64,000 nucleotides of DNA from Methanobacterium sp. (GTDB lineage: Archaea > Methanobacteriota > Methanobacteria > Methanobacteriales > Methanobacteriaceae), in the NCBI GenBank assembly GCA_016222945.1, contig JACRPY010000002.1, positions 620,001-684,000 on the forward strand, in the 5' to 3' direction. A program made the position numbers and the translations under genes. Within the stretch, counting starts at the first letter, position 1. Every line of letters starts with the position of its first letter. Of the stretch, positions 36,542 through 45,932 are shown piece by piece. The notes under the pieces are model-generated. The model was not told where the DNA came from and ran no database searches. It was given only the letters and a program-made list of their open reading frames with translations.

Positions 36542-37375
36542 CTATTTCCAAGTAATATTCGGTTTGTTTCTTTCAGGTATTCTTTGGTATTCATATTTTG
36601 GATATCCAACCATGAATGGATAAATTATGTTGTTTCTCTTGGGTATTCCTAGCATATTCTTCAATGTAGGGTCTGCATTGCATATTATGTTGAAAAGACC
36701 TGCCCAACAACCACCCAAACCAAAGGAAGGTAGAGCCAAATCTAGATGGGTTAATGCTATCATACCATCACCCACTGCCATCATATTGTCTTCAGCAGCA
36801 TGGGCCACCACTAAGCATGGTGCTTCTCTGAGTATAGTGCCCATACCATTTTCCCAGGTTTCAACAAATGAGGCTAATGGTATCATGTCATTTAGGGGAG
36901 AATCAGTTTTTGAAATTTCCATCATCGATTCCATAGAAGCTTCTGCTATTTCATTAACTTTCTGTGGATCATTGAAAACAATCCATTCAACAGGCTGTCC
37001 ATTACCTGCAGAGGGTGCATACCGAACAATATCAAATATTTTTTCCAAAGTTTCTTTTTCTACAGCTTTGTCCTTATAATTACGAATTGATCTTCTAAAT
37101 TTCATGTGAAATTCCATTTGAACTGGAGAAATACCCCATCCTTCCGCTGATTTAGTTAATGTGTTAAATGTCTTATCCATGGCAGTTGACGACTTAATTG
37201 GTCTGATTGCTCCTTCAGGACAAATAGCCTCGCAATGGCCACACTGGTTACACATCATTTCTGATCCTTCAGCCATCTTGGGAAAATCATTCATTTGGAT
37301 TAACCCCATGGGACAATTAACAGCACAACTTCCGCAGTTTATACATATTCCCTGTTTAAATTCTCTATTTATCAT
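36542..37375 (-). CDS. Nitroreductase family protein with N-terminal 2x[4Fe-4S] ferredoxin domain
   Basis: The 277-residue protein has two ferredoxin clusters: Cys11, 14, 17, 21 (CINCGSCAVNCP) and Cys42, 45, 48, 52 (CNQCGHCEAICP). A nitroreductase fold with FMN-binding pattern RRSIRNYKDKAVEKETLEKI (about 93-112) and YAPSAGNGQPVEWIV follows. Such fusions pass electrons from ferredoxin to FMN to reduce nitro compounds, quinones or flavins in anaerobes. It is the first gene of the operon and divergent from marR. GAGGTAAATAA precedes the ATG. Confidence 0.93.
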   Translation of the reverse strand: MINREFKQGICINCGSCAVNCPMGLIQMNDFPKMAEGSEMMCNQCGHCEAICPEGAIRPIKSSTAMDKTFNTLTKSAEGWGISPVQMEFHMKFRRSIRNYKDKAVEKETLEKIFDIVRYAPSAGNGQPVEWIVFNDPQKVNEIAEASMESMMEISKTDSPLNDMIPLASFVETWENGMGTILREAPCLVVAHAAEDNMMAVGDGMIALTHLDLALPSFGLGGCWAGLFNIICNADPTLKNMLGIPKRNNIIYPFMVGYPKYEYQRIPERNKPNITWK

Positions 37376-37440
37376 TTATTTACCTCTTAATGCTCATTTT
37401 TTAATTTATTTTGAATTTAGTCATATTTTACTCCACATGT

Positions 37441-37452
37441 TTGTATGTACAA
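37441..37452 (+). promoter_or_regulatory. Candidate MarR operator 1
   Basis: TTGTATGTACAA is a near-perfect palindrome (TTGTA-TG-TACAA). It lies just downstream of the minus-strand TATA box (TTTATATTA at 37454-37462), where the nitroreductase transcript would start, so bound repressor would block that promoter. It is one of three related sites. Confidence 0.6.
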
Positions 37453-37453
37453 C

Positions 37454-37462
37454 TAATATAAA
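37454..37462 (-). promoter_or_regulatory. TATA-like box of the redox operon
   Basis: TTTATATTA on the minus strand gives an expected start near 37430, about 55 bp before the nitroreductase start codon at 37375. Operators 1 and 2 flank it. Confidence 0.5.
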
Positions 37463-37463
37463 G

Positions 37464-37475
37464 TTGTATGCACAA
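37464..37475 (+). promoter_or_regulatory. Candidate MarR operator 2
   Basis: TTGTATGCACAA differs from operator 1 by one base and is spaced 23 bp from it, start to start. It lies between the two divergent TATA boxes, at the BRE position of both promoters, so one protein could control both directions. Confidence 0.6.
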
Positions 37476-37480
37476 ACAAT

Positions 37481-37488
37481 ATATAAAT
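37481..37488 (+). promoter_or_regulatory. TATA-like box of marR
   Basis: ATATAAAT gives an expected start near 37512, at operator 3, 30 bp before the marR start codon. Binding at operators 2 and 3 would block it, which suggests autorepression. Confidence 0.5.
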
Positions 37489-37502
37489 GTTTCGATATAA
37501 TT

Positions 37503-37514
37503 TTATGCATACAA
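37503..37514 (-). promoter_or_regulatory. Candidate MarR operator 3
   Basis: On the minus strand this reads TTGTATGCATAA, one base different from operator 2. It overlaps the expected marR transcription start. Confidence 0.5.
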
Positions 37515-37541
37515 AAGAAAACAATAAATCAGGTGAATCAA

Positions 37542-37991
37542 ATGACTAAAGATGGCCAATGCAAAGATATTTTATCCAATTGCCTCTATTTTACAAGTAA
37601 CAAACTTAACAGAATCATGAATCGAATGGCTGACGAAGAATTTTCAAGAATAGGACTTTCAACATCATATGCTATGGCTTTAATGACTATTGATTTAGAG
37701 CCAGGGCTTTCACAGAATGAATTAAGCAAATTACTAAATATTAAACCTTCAACAACCTCAAGATTTATAGATAAGCTGGAAAGCAAAGAATTAGCAAAAA
37801 GAAAAGTTAAAGGAAAAGTTTCATATATTTATCCTACAGAAAAAGGGTTAGAATTACAGGAAGAAATGGCAAAATGCTGGGAAAATCTCCATCGAAGATA
37901 TTCAAATATATTGGGCGAAAAAGAAGGTGATGAACTAACATCAATAATTTATAATGCAGCCAATGAGTTAGAAAATAAATTTCAAGATTAG
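37542..37991 (+). CDS. MarR family transcriptional regulator
   Basis: The 149-residue winged-helix protein has LSQNELSKLLNIKPSTTSRF (about 58-77) as the recognition helix-turn-helix. The wing is KELAKRKVKGKVSYIYPTEKG, followed by a C-terminal dimerisation helix. N-terminal Cys residues (Cys7, Cys15) could be redox sensors as in OhrR, but this is a guess. I use the ATG at 37542 with AGGTGAATC upstream; an open frame extending back to 37161 overlaps the divergent operators and is not credible. It probably represses itself and the redox operon. Confidence 0.92.
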   Translation: MTKDGQCKDILSNCLYFTSNKLNRIMNRMADEEFSRIGLSTSYAMALMTIDLEPGLSQNELSKLLNIKPSTTSRFIDKLESKELAKRKVKGKVSYIYPTEKGLELQEEMAKCWENLHRRYSNILGEKEGDELTSIIYNAANELENKFQD

Positions 37992-38000
37992 TTTATTTTA

Positions 38001-39413
38001 TTAAATTGGATTAAGGATCACAAGCTTAATTTTAGTCATATCTTCTACTGCATATTTAATGCCTTCTTTACCCATGCCGCTCATTTTACACCCACCAAAA
38101 GGCATATTGTCTGCCCGATAAGTGGAAGGCTTATTTATCAAAACAGAGCCTGCATCTATTTCCTGTGCAGCCTTTAATGCATTATTTATATTGCATGTGA
38201 ATATTCCAGCCTGTAAACCATATTTGGTGTCATTTGCAACTTTTATTGCTTCATCAATTCCATTTACATGAATTAGGGGAGATATGGGTCCGAAAGTTTC
38301 TTCCTGTACAATATTCATGTTTGATTTAACATTATCTAAAACAGTGGGAGTATAAAATGTACCGTCACGTTTTCCTCCACATAAAAGTTCTGCACCCTCA
38401 TTTATTGCAGTATTTACTTTATTTTCAATTTCAATAGCAGCACTTTCATCTATTAATGGACCTACATCGGTTTTTATATCCATGGGGTCTCCAACATTTA
38501 ATTTTAAGGTCGCTTTCACAAATTTATCGGTAAATTCATCAGCTATCTTCCCATCAAGGATAATACGTTTAACACCAATGCAGACTTGACCTGCATTTGA
38601 ATAGGAGCCTGTTACTGCAGCATCCACAGCTTTATCAATATCTGCATCCTCAAGAATTATTAAAGGATCATTTCCACCAAGTTCAAGGGTTAACTTTTTC
38701 ATCCCTGCATTTTTAGATATATTTAAACCAGTTTCTACACTTCCAGTAAAGGAGATCTTATCTACTCCTGGATTTTTTACAATTTCATCTCCTACTTCCC
38801 TTCCAAATCCAGTTATGGCATTAATAACTCCTGCTTCAAAATAGGTATCTATGATTTCAGCAAGTTTAAGTGCAGCTAAAGGGGCTTTAATAGATGGTTT
38901 TAAAACTACTACATTTTTAGCAGCTATTGCTGGAGCAATTTTGTGAATAACAAGATTTAATGGAAAATTAAAAGGAGTAATGGCCCCAATAACTCCCAAA
39001 GGTATTTTTTTAGTGAATCCAATTATATTCTCTCCGCCGGCACATGCATCTAAAGGAATTGTTTCACCATATATTCGTTTAGCTTCCTCTGCTGAAAGTA
39101 AAATAGTTTGTAGGGAACGTTTTACTTCTTCTTTTGAATTTTTGATTGGTTTTCCGCAGTCTAAAGTAATTAGTTTAGCAAAAGTTTTGGAATTTTTTAA
39201 TATTTCTTCATGGATTTCATATAAATTTTCAGATATTATGTGGGATGGAACATCTTTTAACTGTCTTTTTGCTTTATTTGCAGATTCTATAGCTTTTTTT
39301 GCATCAGTACGATTTCCATGAGGAACAGTATCAACTATTTCGTTATTTGCAGGATTTATAATCTCTATTTTTTCTGATTTTGCTATTTGTTTTCCATTTA
39401 TCAGCATATTCAT
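38001..39413 (-). CDS. cofA: Aldehyde dehydrogenase, lactaldehyde dehydrogenase-like (CofA)
   Basis: The 470-residue NAD(P)-dependent aldehyde dehydrogenase has the catalytic Glu in LTLELGGNDPLIIL (about 242-255) and Cys in SNAGQVCIGVKRI (about 271-283). NAD-binding FTGSVETGLNIS and the C-terminal NMPFGGCKMSGMGKEG complete it. Length and similarity pattern fit the methanogen lactaldehyde dehydrogenase that makes lactate for coenzyme F420 synthesis, though other short ALDHs look alike. It is convergent with marR and otherwise solitary. Confidence 0.78.
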   Translation of the reverse strand: MNMLINGKQIAKSEKIEIINPANNEIVDTVPHGNRTDAKKAIESANKAKRQLKDVPSHIISENLYEIHEEILKNSKTFAKLITLDCGKPIKNSKEEVKRSLQTILLSAEEAKRIYGETIPLDACAGGENIIGFTKKIPLGVIGAITPFNFPLNLVIHKIAPAIAAKNVVVLKPSIKAPLAALKLAEIIDTYFEAGVINAITGFGREVGDEIVKNPGVDKISFTGSVETGLNISKNAGMKKLTLELGGNDPLIILEDADIDKAVDAAVTGSYSNAGQVCIGVKRIILDGKIADEFTDKFVKATLKLNVGDPMDIKTDVGPLIDESAAIEIENKVNTAINEGAELLCGGKRDGTFYTPTVLDNVKSNMNIVQEETFGPISPLIHVNGIDEAIKVANDTKYGLQAGIFTCNINNALKAAQEIDAGSVLINKPSTYRADNMPFGGCKMSGMGKEGIKYAVEDMTKIKLVILNPI

Positions 39414-39561
39414 AATATTACGTCCCTAATTTCATGAATAATTAGTTTAATAGTGAAATGTCATATTTAAAATGAAAATAAACTGATTAAAAAATATAGG
39501 CATAATGCTATCTTTTTATTAATAATGTAGTTAAAATTGATCCCTACAGACTGAATAAAAC

Positions 39562-39765
39562 TCATCCTGTTTGATTAACTGCTGAAGTTAGATTTTGCAA
39601 CTGGTTTGTAATATTTTGTACATCAGTGGCATTGGTTTCGTTTCCAAGCCCGGTTAAGTAGTTTCTATAGAATATTGCGGCTACGACGGCTATTACTATT
39701 ACGCCACCAAACAGTAAAATATATTCAGCTGCTCCCTGTGCTTTTTCGTCTTTTAATATTTGCAT
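39562..39765 (-). CDS. Class III signal peptide-containing pilin-like protein (copy 2)
   Basis: The 67-residue protein begins with the class III signal motif KDEKAQGAAEYILLFGG, where EppA cleaves before the conserved Gln, followed by a hydrophobic helix (VIVIAVVAAIFYR). The tail is Asn/Thr-rich and likely glycosylated. It follows a near-identical paralogue. I use the ATG at 39765; an ATG at 39777 overlaps the preceding stop (TAATG). These are probably adhesive pilins for the adjacent TadC-type membrane protein. Confidence 0.88.
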   Translation of the reverse strand: MQILKDEKAQGAAEYILLFGGVIVIAVVAAIFYRNYLTGLGNETNATDVQNITNQLQNLTSAVNQTG

Positions 39766-39776
39766 ATTTAACACCA

Positions 39777-39974
39777 TTAACTATTAGCAATTGTTTGATT
39801 TAAATTATTTAATGAGTTGGTAACATTTTGCACATCTGTCATGCTTGCGTTTTCAAGTCCAGTTAAGTAGTTTCTATAGAATATTGCGGCTACGACGGCT
39901 ATTACTATTACGCCGCCAAATAGTAGGATATATTCAGCTGAGACTTGTGCTTTTTCGTCTTTTAATATTTGCAT
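39777..39974 (-). CDS. Class III signal peptide-containing pilin-like protein (copy 1)
   Basis: The 65-residue protein shares the first 40 residues with the next gene almost exactly: KDEKAQVSAEYILLFGG is the class III motif, then IVIAVVAAIFYRNYLTGL. The C-terminus diverges (NASMTDVQNVTNSLNN). It has the size of small Methanobacteria pilin subunits of the DUF361 group. Tandem duplication is recent, judged by the N-terminal identity at DNA level. It is preceded by the TadC-like gene (22 bp). Confidence 0.88.
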   Translation of the reverse strand: MQILKDEKAQVSAEYILLFGGVIVIAVVAAIFYRNYLTGLENASMTDVQNVTNSLNNLNQTIANS

Positions 39975-39996
39975 ATTTTAACAACACCAAAAATTA

Positions 39997-40929
<933 letters not shown>

Positions 40930-41076
40930 TTTTCCACCTATTTATTATTTTAGTTTTACTTTAATATATTAATTTATATATTGTAATGCGAATATAATGT
41001 ATTTATTGTTTTTATGCTAATGATTATTGTAAAAAACATATAATTTATAATTTCTTTAACTTTAAAAGTTTTATAA

Positions 41077-42066
41077 TTATATTTTTTTCTTAATTTTATT
41101 TAAAACTCTTCCCTTGTTTTTTACCTGCACCATATCTTCAATTCGCACACCAAATTCATCTTTAAGATAAATACCAGGCTCTACTGTTATAACCATCCCT
41201 TTTTCAAGTTTTGTTTCGTAGCGTTTGGATAAAGATGGGCTTTCATGTACTTCAAGCCCTACTCCATGACCTGTAGAATGTATAAATGAATCACCATACC
41301 CATACTCTTCAATAACATCCCTTGCAACTTTATCAACATAAGATACTTTTATTCCAGGTTTTATAACATCTATGGCTTTTTTTTGGGCTTCAAGGACAAT
41401 TTCAAATATTTCTTCATGTTTTTCAGTTTCAATAATGGTTCTAGTAGTGTCTGAACAGTAATTATTGTAAACTGCACCCCAATCAATCACGACCGGATTT
41501 TTTAGGGGATTATTGGATGCTTCGGCATGTGGAAGTGAAGATCGAGTATCTGAAGCAACAATTGTATCAAAAGCAGCTTTATTTGAACCATTAATTCTCA
41601 TTTTATATTCAATTTGGGCTGCAAGCTCATTTTCACTCATAGATTCTTTTAATTCAATTTTATTCATGGAATTTTCAGCAATATCAATAGCTTTTTTGAT
41701 ATTTTTTAATTCATCATTTGATTTAACACGTCGTAATCTTTCAGGTATATTTGTTATCTTTGTTTTAAATGAAGAACCTTTTTTTAACCTTTCAAAAGTT
41801 TCAAGGGTCATTGAACCTTCAATTCCAATAGTGCCTTTCAATAAGTTTTTTATTTCATCTAAAGATTTAAAGTCTTCAACAGGAATTTTTGAATTGATAA
41901 TAGCACCCTCTATATCCATTTTAGATGTAAATAGCACAGTTTCATCTTTAACCATTAAAATTGATGGGCTTGAAGGCTTAAAACCACATAAATATGTTAT
42001 ATTTATAGGATTTAAAATTAATATCGAGTCTAATCTTTCTTTATGCATTTCGTCTATTATTTTCAT
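41077..42066 (-). CDS. Xaa-Pro aminopeptidase-like M24 peptidase
   Basis: The 329-residue peptidase has the pita-bread domain with five metal ligands: Asp in VIDWGAVYNNYCSD (two Asp), His in STGHGVGLEVHESP, Glu in VITVEPGIYL and Glu in GVRIEDMVQV. An N-terminal creatinase-like domain (about 1-105) is present. It probably cleaves Xaa-Pro bonds (prolidase/aminopeptidase P). It lies 3 bp downstream of the HIT gene and is co-transcribed with it. GAGATAAATC precedes the ATG. Confidence 0.9.
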   Translation of the reverse strand: MKIIDEMHKERLDSILILNPINITYLCGFKPSSPSILMVKDETVLFTSKMDIEGAIINSKIPVEDFKSLDEIKNLLKGTIGIEGSMTLETFERLKKGSSFKTKITNIPERLRRVKSNDELKNIKKAIDIAENSMNKIELKESMSENELAAQIEYKMRINGSNKAAFDTIVASDTRSSLPHAEASNNPLKNPVVIDWGAVYNNYCSDTTRTIIETEKHEEIFEIVLEAQKKAIDVIKPGIKVSYVDKVARDVIEEYGYGDSFIHSTGHGVGLEVHESPSLSKRYETKLEKGMVITVEPGIYLKDEFGVRIEDMVQVKNKGRVLNKIKKKI

Positions 42067-42069
42067 GAT

Positions 42070-42525
42070 TTATCTCAAATTCTTTTTTATTTCAGCCATC
42101 AGCTTTTTCATCACTTCATCAGGGATTTTATGTTCTAAAGGTTGAGGAATATATCCGAAATCCGGATCCTCAAAAATTAAGCCTTCAAATTCAACTTTTT
42201 TATTATATCGGGGTATAAAGTGCCAGTGAACTTCAGGGTTTGGTGAACTAACACGATATGCAGAGTTCATAAAGCAACTCCAATTAAATAAAGTGGGGTT
42301 AAATGTTTTTTTTAGGGTTATTTCCATATTTTGCACAATTTCTGTAAATTCAGACCATTCTTCACTTTGTAACTCATTTAGACTTGAACACTGCCGTTTT
42401 AGCGCAACTACACATGTTCCAAGATATCTTTGGCTTGGAGCAAGATAAATCAGCCAGTAATCTGTATCATAAATCAAATTTCCGTATGCACCAGGTATTT
42501 GACAATATTCACATTTAAAACTCAT
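42070..42525 (-). CDS. HIT family protein (diadenosine-polyphosphate hydrolase-like)
   Basis: The 151-residue protein has the histidine-triad region EVHWHFIPR, close to HxHxxPR, near residue 99. The classic HxHxH arrangement lacks its last His, as in many bacterial/archaeal HIT branches related to galactose-1-phosphate uridylyltransferase. It starts with a Cys-rich N-terminus (FKCEYCQIP), which may hold zinc. It probably hydrolyses dinucleotide polyphosphates or nucleoside phosphoramidates. Confidence 0.85.
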   Translation of the reverse strand: MSFKCEYCQIPGAYGNLIYDTDYWLIYLAPSQRYLGTCVVALKRQCSSLNELQSEEWSEFTEIVQNMEITLKKTFNPTLFNWSCFMNSAYRVSSPNPEVHWHFIPRYNKKVEFEGLIFEDPDFGYIPQPLEHKIPDEVMKKLMAEIKKNLR

Positions 42526-42838
42526 ATTTACAACTTATTTATTTTAATTCATTAAATTTTTTGTTTCATTCATGGGATAAAAAATATATTTCACGATATT
42601 AAATGGTTATACAGGGTTCGAGTTCTTATTAAATATTATATTAGTTTAGATACAGGTATTAGTTTAATTACATTTTTTCGTGCAGTAAAAGACACTTATT
42701 TTGTTAATTTAATGCAGTTTCAAAGTTTTATGTATAATTTATTTATATATAGAAATTAAAAATAATAGATAAATATAGATAATAAATTAAATATAAGTTG
42801 GATAGTTGATTGTATAAATTAAAAAGAAGCATAATATA
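42526..42838. promoter_or_regulatory. 313-bp AT-rich intergenic region with promoter for the Fe-alcohol dehydrogenase gene
   Basis: No ORF is visible. A TATA-like stretch (TTTATATAT at about 42742-42750) lies roughly 90-97 bp before the ADH start codon; the leader would be about 60 nt. Divergent minus-strand promoters for the HIT gene also fall in this AT-rich region but cannot be placed. Confidence 0.4.
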
Positions 42839-44002
42839 ATGAATATTCATGATATGGAACTTCGAAAATTCGTTGCTCCGGAGTTTGTATTTGGATTAGA
42901 TGCCCGATTTTTAACTGGAAGATATGCCAAAAACATTGGAGCTACTAAAGTATTAGTAGTTACTGGCCCTCAAATCATTAAAAACAGATGGGTGGGAGGA
43001 ATAACAGATACTCTGGAGAATGAAGGTATTTCCTATGAGATTTATTCTGATATTACTCCTAATCCTCGAGAAAAAGAAGTAATGCGCGGAGCTGAGGTGT
43101 ATAGGGCTGAAGAATGCAATGCTCTAGTTGCAATTGGTGGTGGTAGTAATTTAGATTGTGCTAAAGGTATAGGGATTGTAAGTTCAAATGATAAACATAT
43201 ATTGGAATTTGAAGGTGTAGATAAAGTTTCTAACCCTATGCCTCCATTAATTTGCATACCTACAACTGCAGGGTCATCTGCGGATGTTTCACAATTTGCA
43301 ATAATTGAGGATCAAAAGAGAAAGGTAAAAATAGCAATTATTAGCAAAGCAGTAGTTCCAGATGTTGCGTTAATTGATCCATTACCAAGCACAACAATGG
43401 ATGAATATTTAACTGCATGTACTGGAATTGATGCATTAGCACATGCTATTGAGGCATATGTTTCTAATGCAAGCTCTCCCATCACAGATTTACATGCATT
43501 AAATGCTATACGTGTTATTTCATCAAATTTGGATGCTGTAATTGGTAATCTTGATGATTTGAATCTACGTGGAAGCATGATGCTTGGAAGTCTGGAAGCA
43601 GGGTTAGCTTTTTCAAATGCCAGTCTGGGTGTGCTTCATGCAATGGCACATAGTATTGGTGGATTTTTAGATTTACCTCATGGAGAATGCATTGCTATTC
43701 TTCTGAATCATATTATTGAATTTAATTTTGATGCTGAACCTATCAAATACCAAAAAATTGGAGAAATGATGGGAATTAATTTTAGTGGAAAGGATAATAA
43801 AGAGAATAGAAATATTATTATACAAAGAATAATGGGTTTAAAAGATTCAATTGGAATTAATGCTACGTTAAAAGAGATTGGGGTTACAAAAGCAGATATT
43901 CCTCAGCTCGCGGTTAATGCAATGGAGGATCCTTGCTTAGTAACTAATCCTAAAAGGCCAAAAATGGAGGATATTGAAAGAATATTTGAAAATGCACTTT
44001 GA
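42839..44002 (+). CDS. Iron-containing alcohol dehydrogenase
   Basis: The 387-residue protein belongs to the Fe-ADH family. GGGSNLDCAKG (about 101-111) is the NAD loop, with ITDLHALNAIRV (Asp about 216) and DALAHAIEAYVS upstream. Metal His residues lie in VLHAMAHSIGG and LPHGECIAILL. It probably interconverts an alcohol or polyol and an aldehyde or ketone. The histidine kinase gene starts 51 bp downstream on the same strand. AGAAG lies before the ATG. Confidence 0.92.
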   Translation: MNIHDMELRKFVAPEFVFGLDARFLTGRYAKNIGATKVLVVTGPQIIKNRWVGGITDTLENEGISYEIYSDITPNPREKEVMRGAEVYRAEECNALVAIGGGSNLDCAKGIGIVSSNDKHILEFEGVDKVSNPMPPLICIPTTAGSSADVSQFAIIEDQKRKVKIAIISKAVVPDVALIDPLPSTTMDEYLTACTGIDALAHAIEAYVSNASSPITDLHALNAIRVISSNLDAVIGNLDDLNLRGSMMLGSLEAGLAFSNASLGVLHAMAHSIGGFLDLPHGECIAILLNHIIEFNFDAEPIKYQKIGEMMGINFSGKDNKENRNIIIQRIMGLKDSIGINATLKEIGVTKADIPQLAVNAMEDPCLVTNPKRPKMEDIERIFENAL

Positions 44003-44053
44003 CACATTTTTGAATATGTGAATATAATATAATTTATTGAGGAATATTGAAAA

Positions 44054-45175
44054 ATGCAACCGGAATCATCGGATAGCTGGGAATCTTTGCGTGATAAAAT
44101 CATAGGGCTTGGAGAACTTTCAGTTCATAAAAGTTACTATCCTGAACTTCAACAACAACTTGTTGAATTAAAAAGGTTTAGAGCCCTTTTGGATCAAAGT
44201 AATGATATAATTTTCCTTTTAGATGTTCCTTCGGGCATCATTATGGATGTGAACAAATCAGGATCTGATTTACTTGAATATTCTAATCAAGAAATGCTTA
44301 AAATGCCTATAATTAATTTGATTCCTTCTTCTAAAGTAAATAAGATTGATAAAATGTTTTTAGATTTAGACCGTAGTAAAGGGGATAGGAAAACGATTAC
44401 AACCACATTCGTTAAAAAAAGTGGTTATGAAATTTCTGTAGAAAGTAGTATAAGCTTTGTAGAATTTGGAAATGTTTTATATGCAGTTATGGTATCAAGA
44501 GATATCACTGAACGTAATGAGGCTGAAAAACAGATAAAACAGTCTTTAAATGAGAAAGAAGTATTATTGAAGGAGATACATCATAGGGTTAAAAATAATT
44601 TGCAGATAATAAGCTCTCTTCTTAATCTACAATCAGCTTCACTTGATGATAAAGATTCTTTTGAAGTATTTAAGGAAAGTCAAAACCGTATTAAATCAAT
44701 GGCACTTATTCATGAAAAATTATACCAATCTAGAGATCTAGCAAGAATAGATTTCGCTGAATACATAAAAAGTCTTGTTTACTATTTATTTCAGTCTTAT
44801 TCTGTTGATTTGAATGTTATAAAACCCATATTAAATGTTGAAGATATTCTATTTGATATAGATATTTCTATCCCTTGTGGGTTGATAATAAACGAAATAA
44901 TATCAAATAGTTTAAAATATGCGTTTCCTGACGGAAAGACTGGAGAAATAATTATTGATCTTCATTTATATGGGAAAAAAGCCATATTAACGGTAAGTGA
45001 CACAGGTATTGGGTTACCTGAACATATAAGTTTACAAAATACAGAAACGTTAGGATTGAGATTAATAGATACTCTTGTAAGTCAGATCGATGGTAAAATT
45101 GAGCTTGATAAAACCAAAGGAACATCATTTAAGATAGAATTTATAAAAAAATCATCATATAAACAAAGAATTTAG
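44054..45175 (+). CDS. PAS domain sensor histidine kinase (HisKA_2 type)
   Basis: The 373-residue cytoplasmic kinase has a PAS domain at about 36-155 (LDQSNDIIFLLDVPSG, ending VSRDITERNEAEKQ). The phospho-acceptor region HHRVKNNLQIISSLLNLQ (His176/177) and a HATPase_c domain (NEIISNSLKYAFPDG, DTGIGLPEHI, TKGTSFKIEF) follow. HisKA_2 kinases are common in methanogens, often without an adjacent response regulator, as here. It has no membrane segment. GAGGAATATTGAAAA precedes the ATG. Confidence 0.92.
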   Translation: MQPESSDSWESLRDKIIGLGELSVHKSYYPELQQQLVELKRFRALLDQSNDIIFLLDVPSGIIMDVNKSGSDLLEYSNQEMLKMPIINLIPSSKVNKIDKMFLDLDRSKGDRKTITTTFVKKSGYEISVESSISFVEFGNVLYAVMVSRDITERNEAEKQIKQSLNEKEVLLKEIHHRVKNNLQIISSLLNLQSASLDDKDSFEVFKESQNRIKSMALIHEKLYQSRDLARIDFAEYIKSLVYYLFQSYSVDLNVIKPILNVEDILFDIDISIPCGLIINEIISNSLKYAFPDGKTGEIIIDLHLYGKKAILTVSDTGIGLPEHISLQNTETLGLRLIDTLVSQIDGKIELDKTKGTSFKIEFIKKSSYKQRI

Positions 45176-45306
45176 TATATTGTCTTAATATTCAACAACT
45201 TCTTTTTTTTAGGTAATAAATGTCTTATTTTTAAGTTTAAGCCGTGAATTATCATTTTAGCCTGAAATTAGAAAGTATTTTATACCATAAGTCCTATTTT
45301 GTTAGT

Positions 45307-45903
45307 ATGGTAAAATTCACTGCAAATGAGATCAGAGATATTATTATTTCAATGTTTGTAATTTCATTTGCTTTTGCACTACTATTAAGTGGCAGTAATA
45401 TAAACACTGCAATATCTTTGATACCAATAATGCTGATTGTAGTCGGATTTGCATTTGTATTCCATGAATTAGCTCATAAATTTGTTGCAATAAGATACGG
45501 TTATTGGGCTGAATATAAAATGTGGATTGAAGGCCTGATTTTTGCACTAATCACAGCATATTTTGGATTTGTTTTTGCAGCCCCGGGTGCTGTTTATATC
45601 CATGGAGAAAAAATAAGTAAAGAAGAAAATGGTAAAATATCCATTGCAGGGTCTATAACTAATATTATTTTTGCATTAATTTTCTTGCTAATTATTAAAA
45701 TTTCAGGACAGTTATATTATTGGGCTTTTATGGGGATGTTTATAAATGGATTCTTTGCATTTTTCAATCAACTACCAATCATGGGACTTGATGGATCTAA
45801 AGTAATCAAGTGGAACCCATTTGCATGGATAATAGTTGTCTTGGTTTCATTAGGATTTGTGGCCATAGGGTATTTCCCTAGTCTATTAAAATTAATACTA
45901 TAA
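45307..45903 (+). CDS. Site-2 protease-like M50 family membrane metalloprotease
   Basis: The protein has 199 residues from the ATG at 45307; a GTG start at 45244 would add 21 residues and cannot be excluded. The zinc motif HELAHK (about residue 53) lies in a membrane helix (IVVGFAFVFHELAHKFVAIR). NQLPIMGLDGSKVIKW, near residue 160, supplies the third-ligand DG motif typical of the short S2P branch. Archaeal members probably cleave membrane-bound regulators; the target is unknown. Confidence 0.85.
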   Translation: MVKFTANEIRDIIISMFVISFAFALLLSGSNINTAISLIPIMLIVVGFAFVFHELAHKFVAIRYGYWAEYKMWIEGLIFALITAYFGFVFAAPGAVYIHGEKISKEENGKISIAGSITNIIFALIFLLIIKISGQLYYWAFMGMFINGFFAFFNQLPIMGLDGSKVIKWNPFAWIIVVLVSLGFVAIGYFPSLLKLIL

Positions 45904-45932
45904 ATTCGAATAAGTTCATAAAATGTGATTCA

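Noticed and set aside
37161..37541. Upstream extension of the marR frame to 37161 (276 residues)
   Set aside because: It overlaps the nitroreductase gene and the divergent promoters, lacks homology, and a good ribosome binding site supports the start at 37542.
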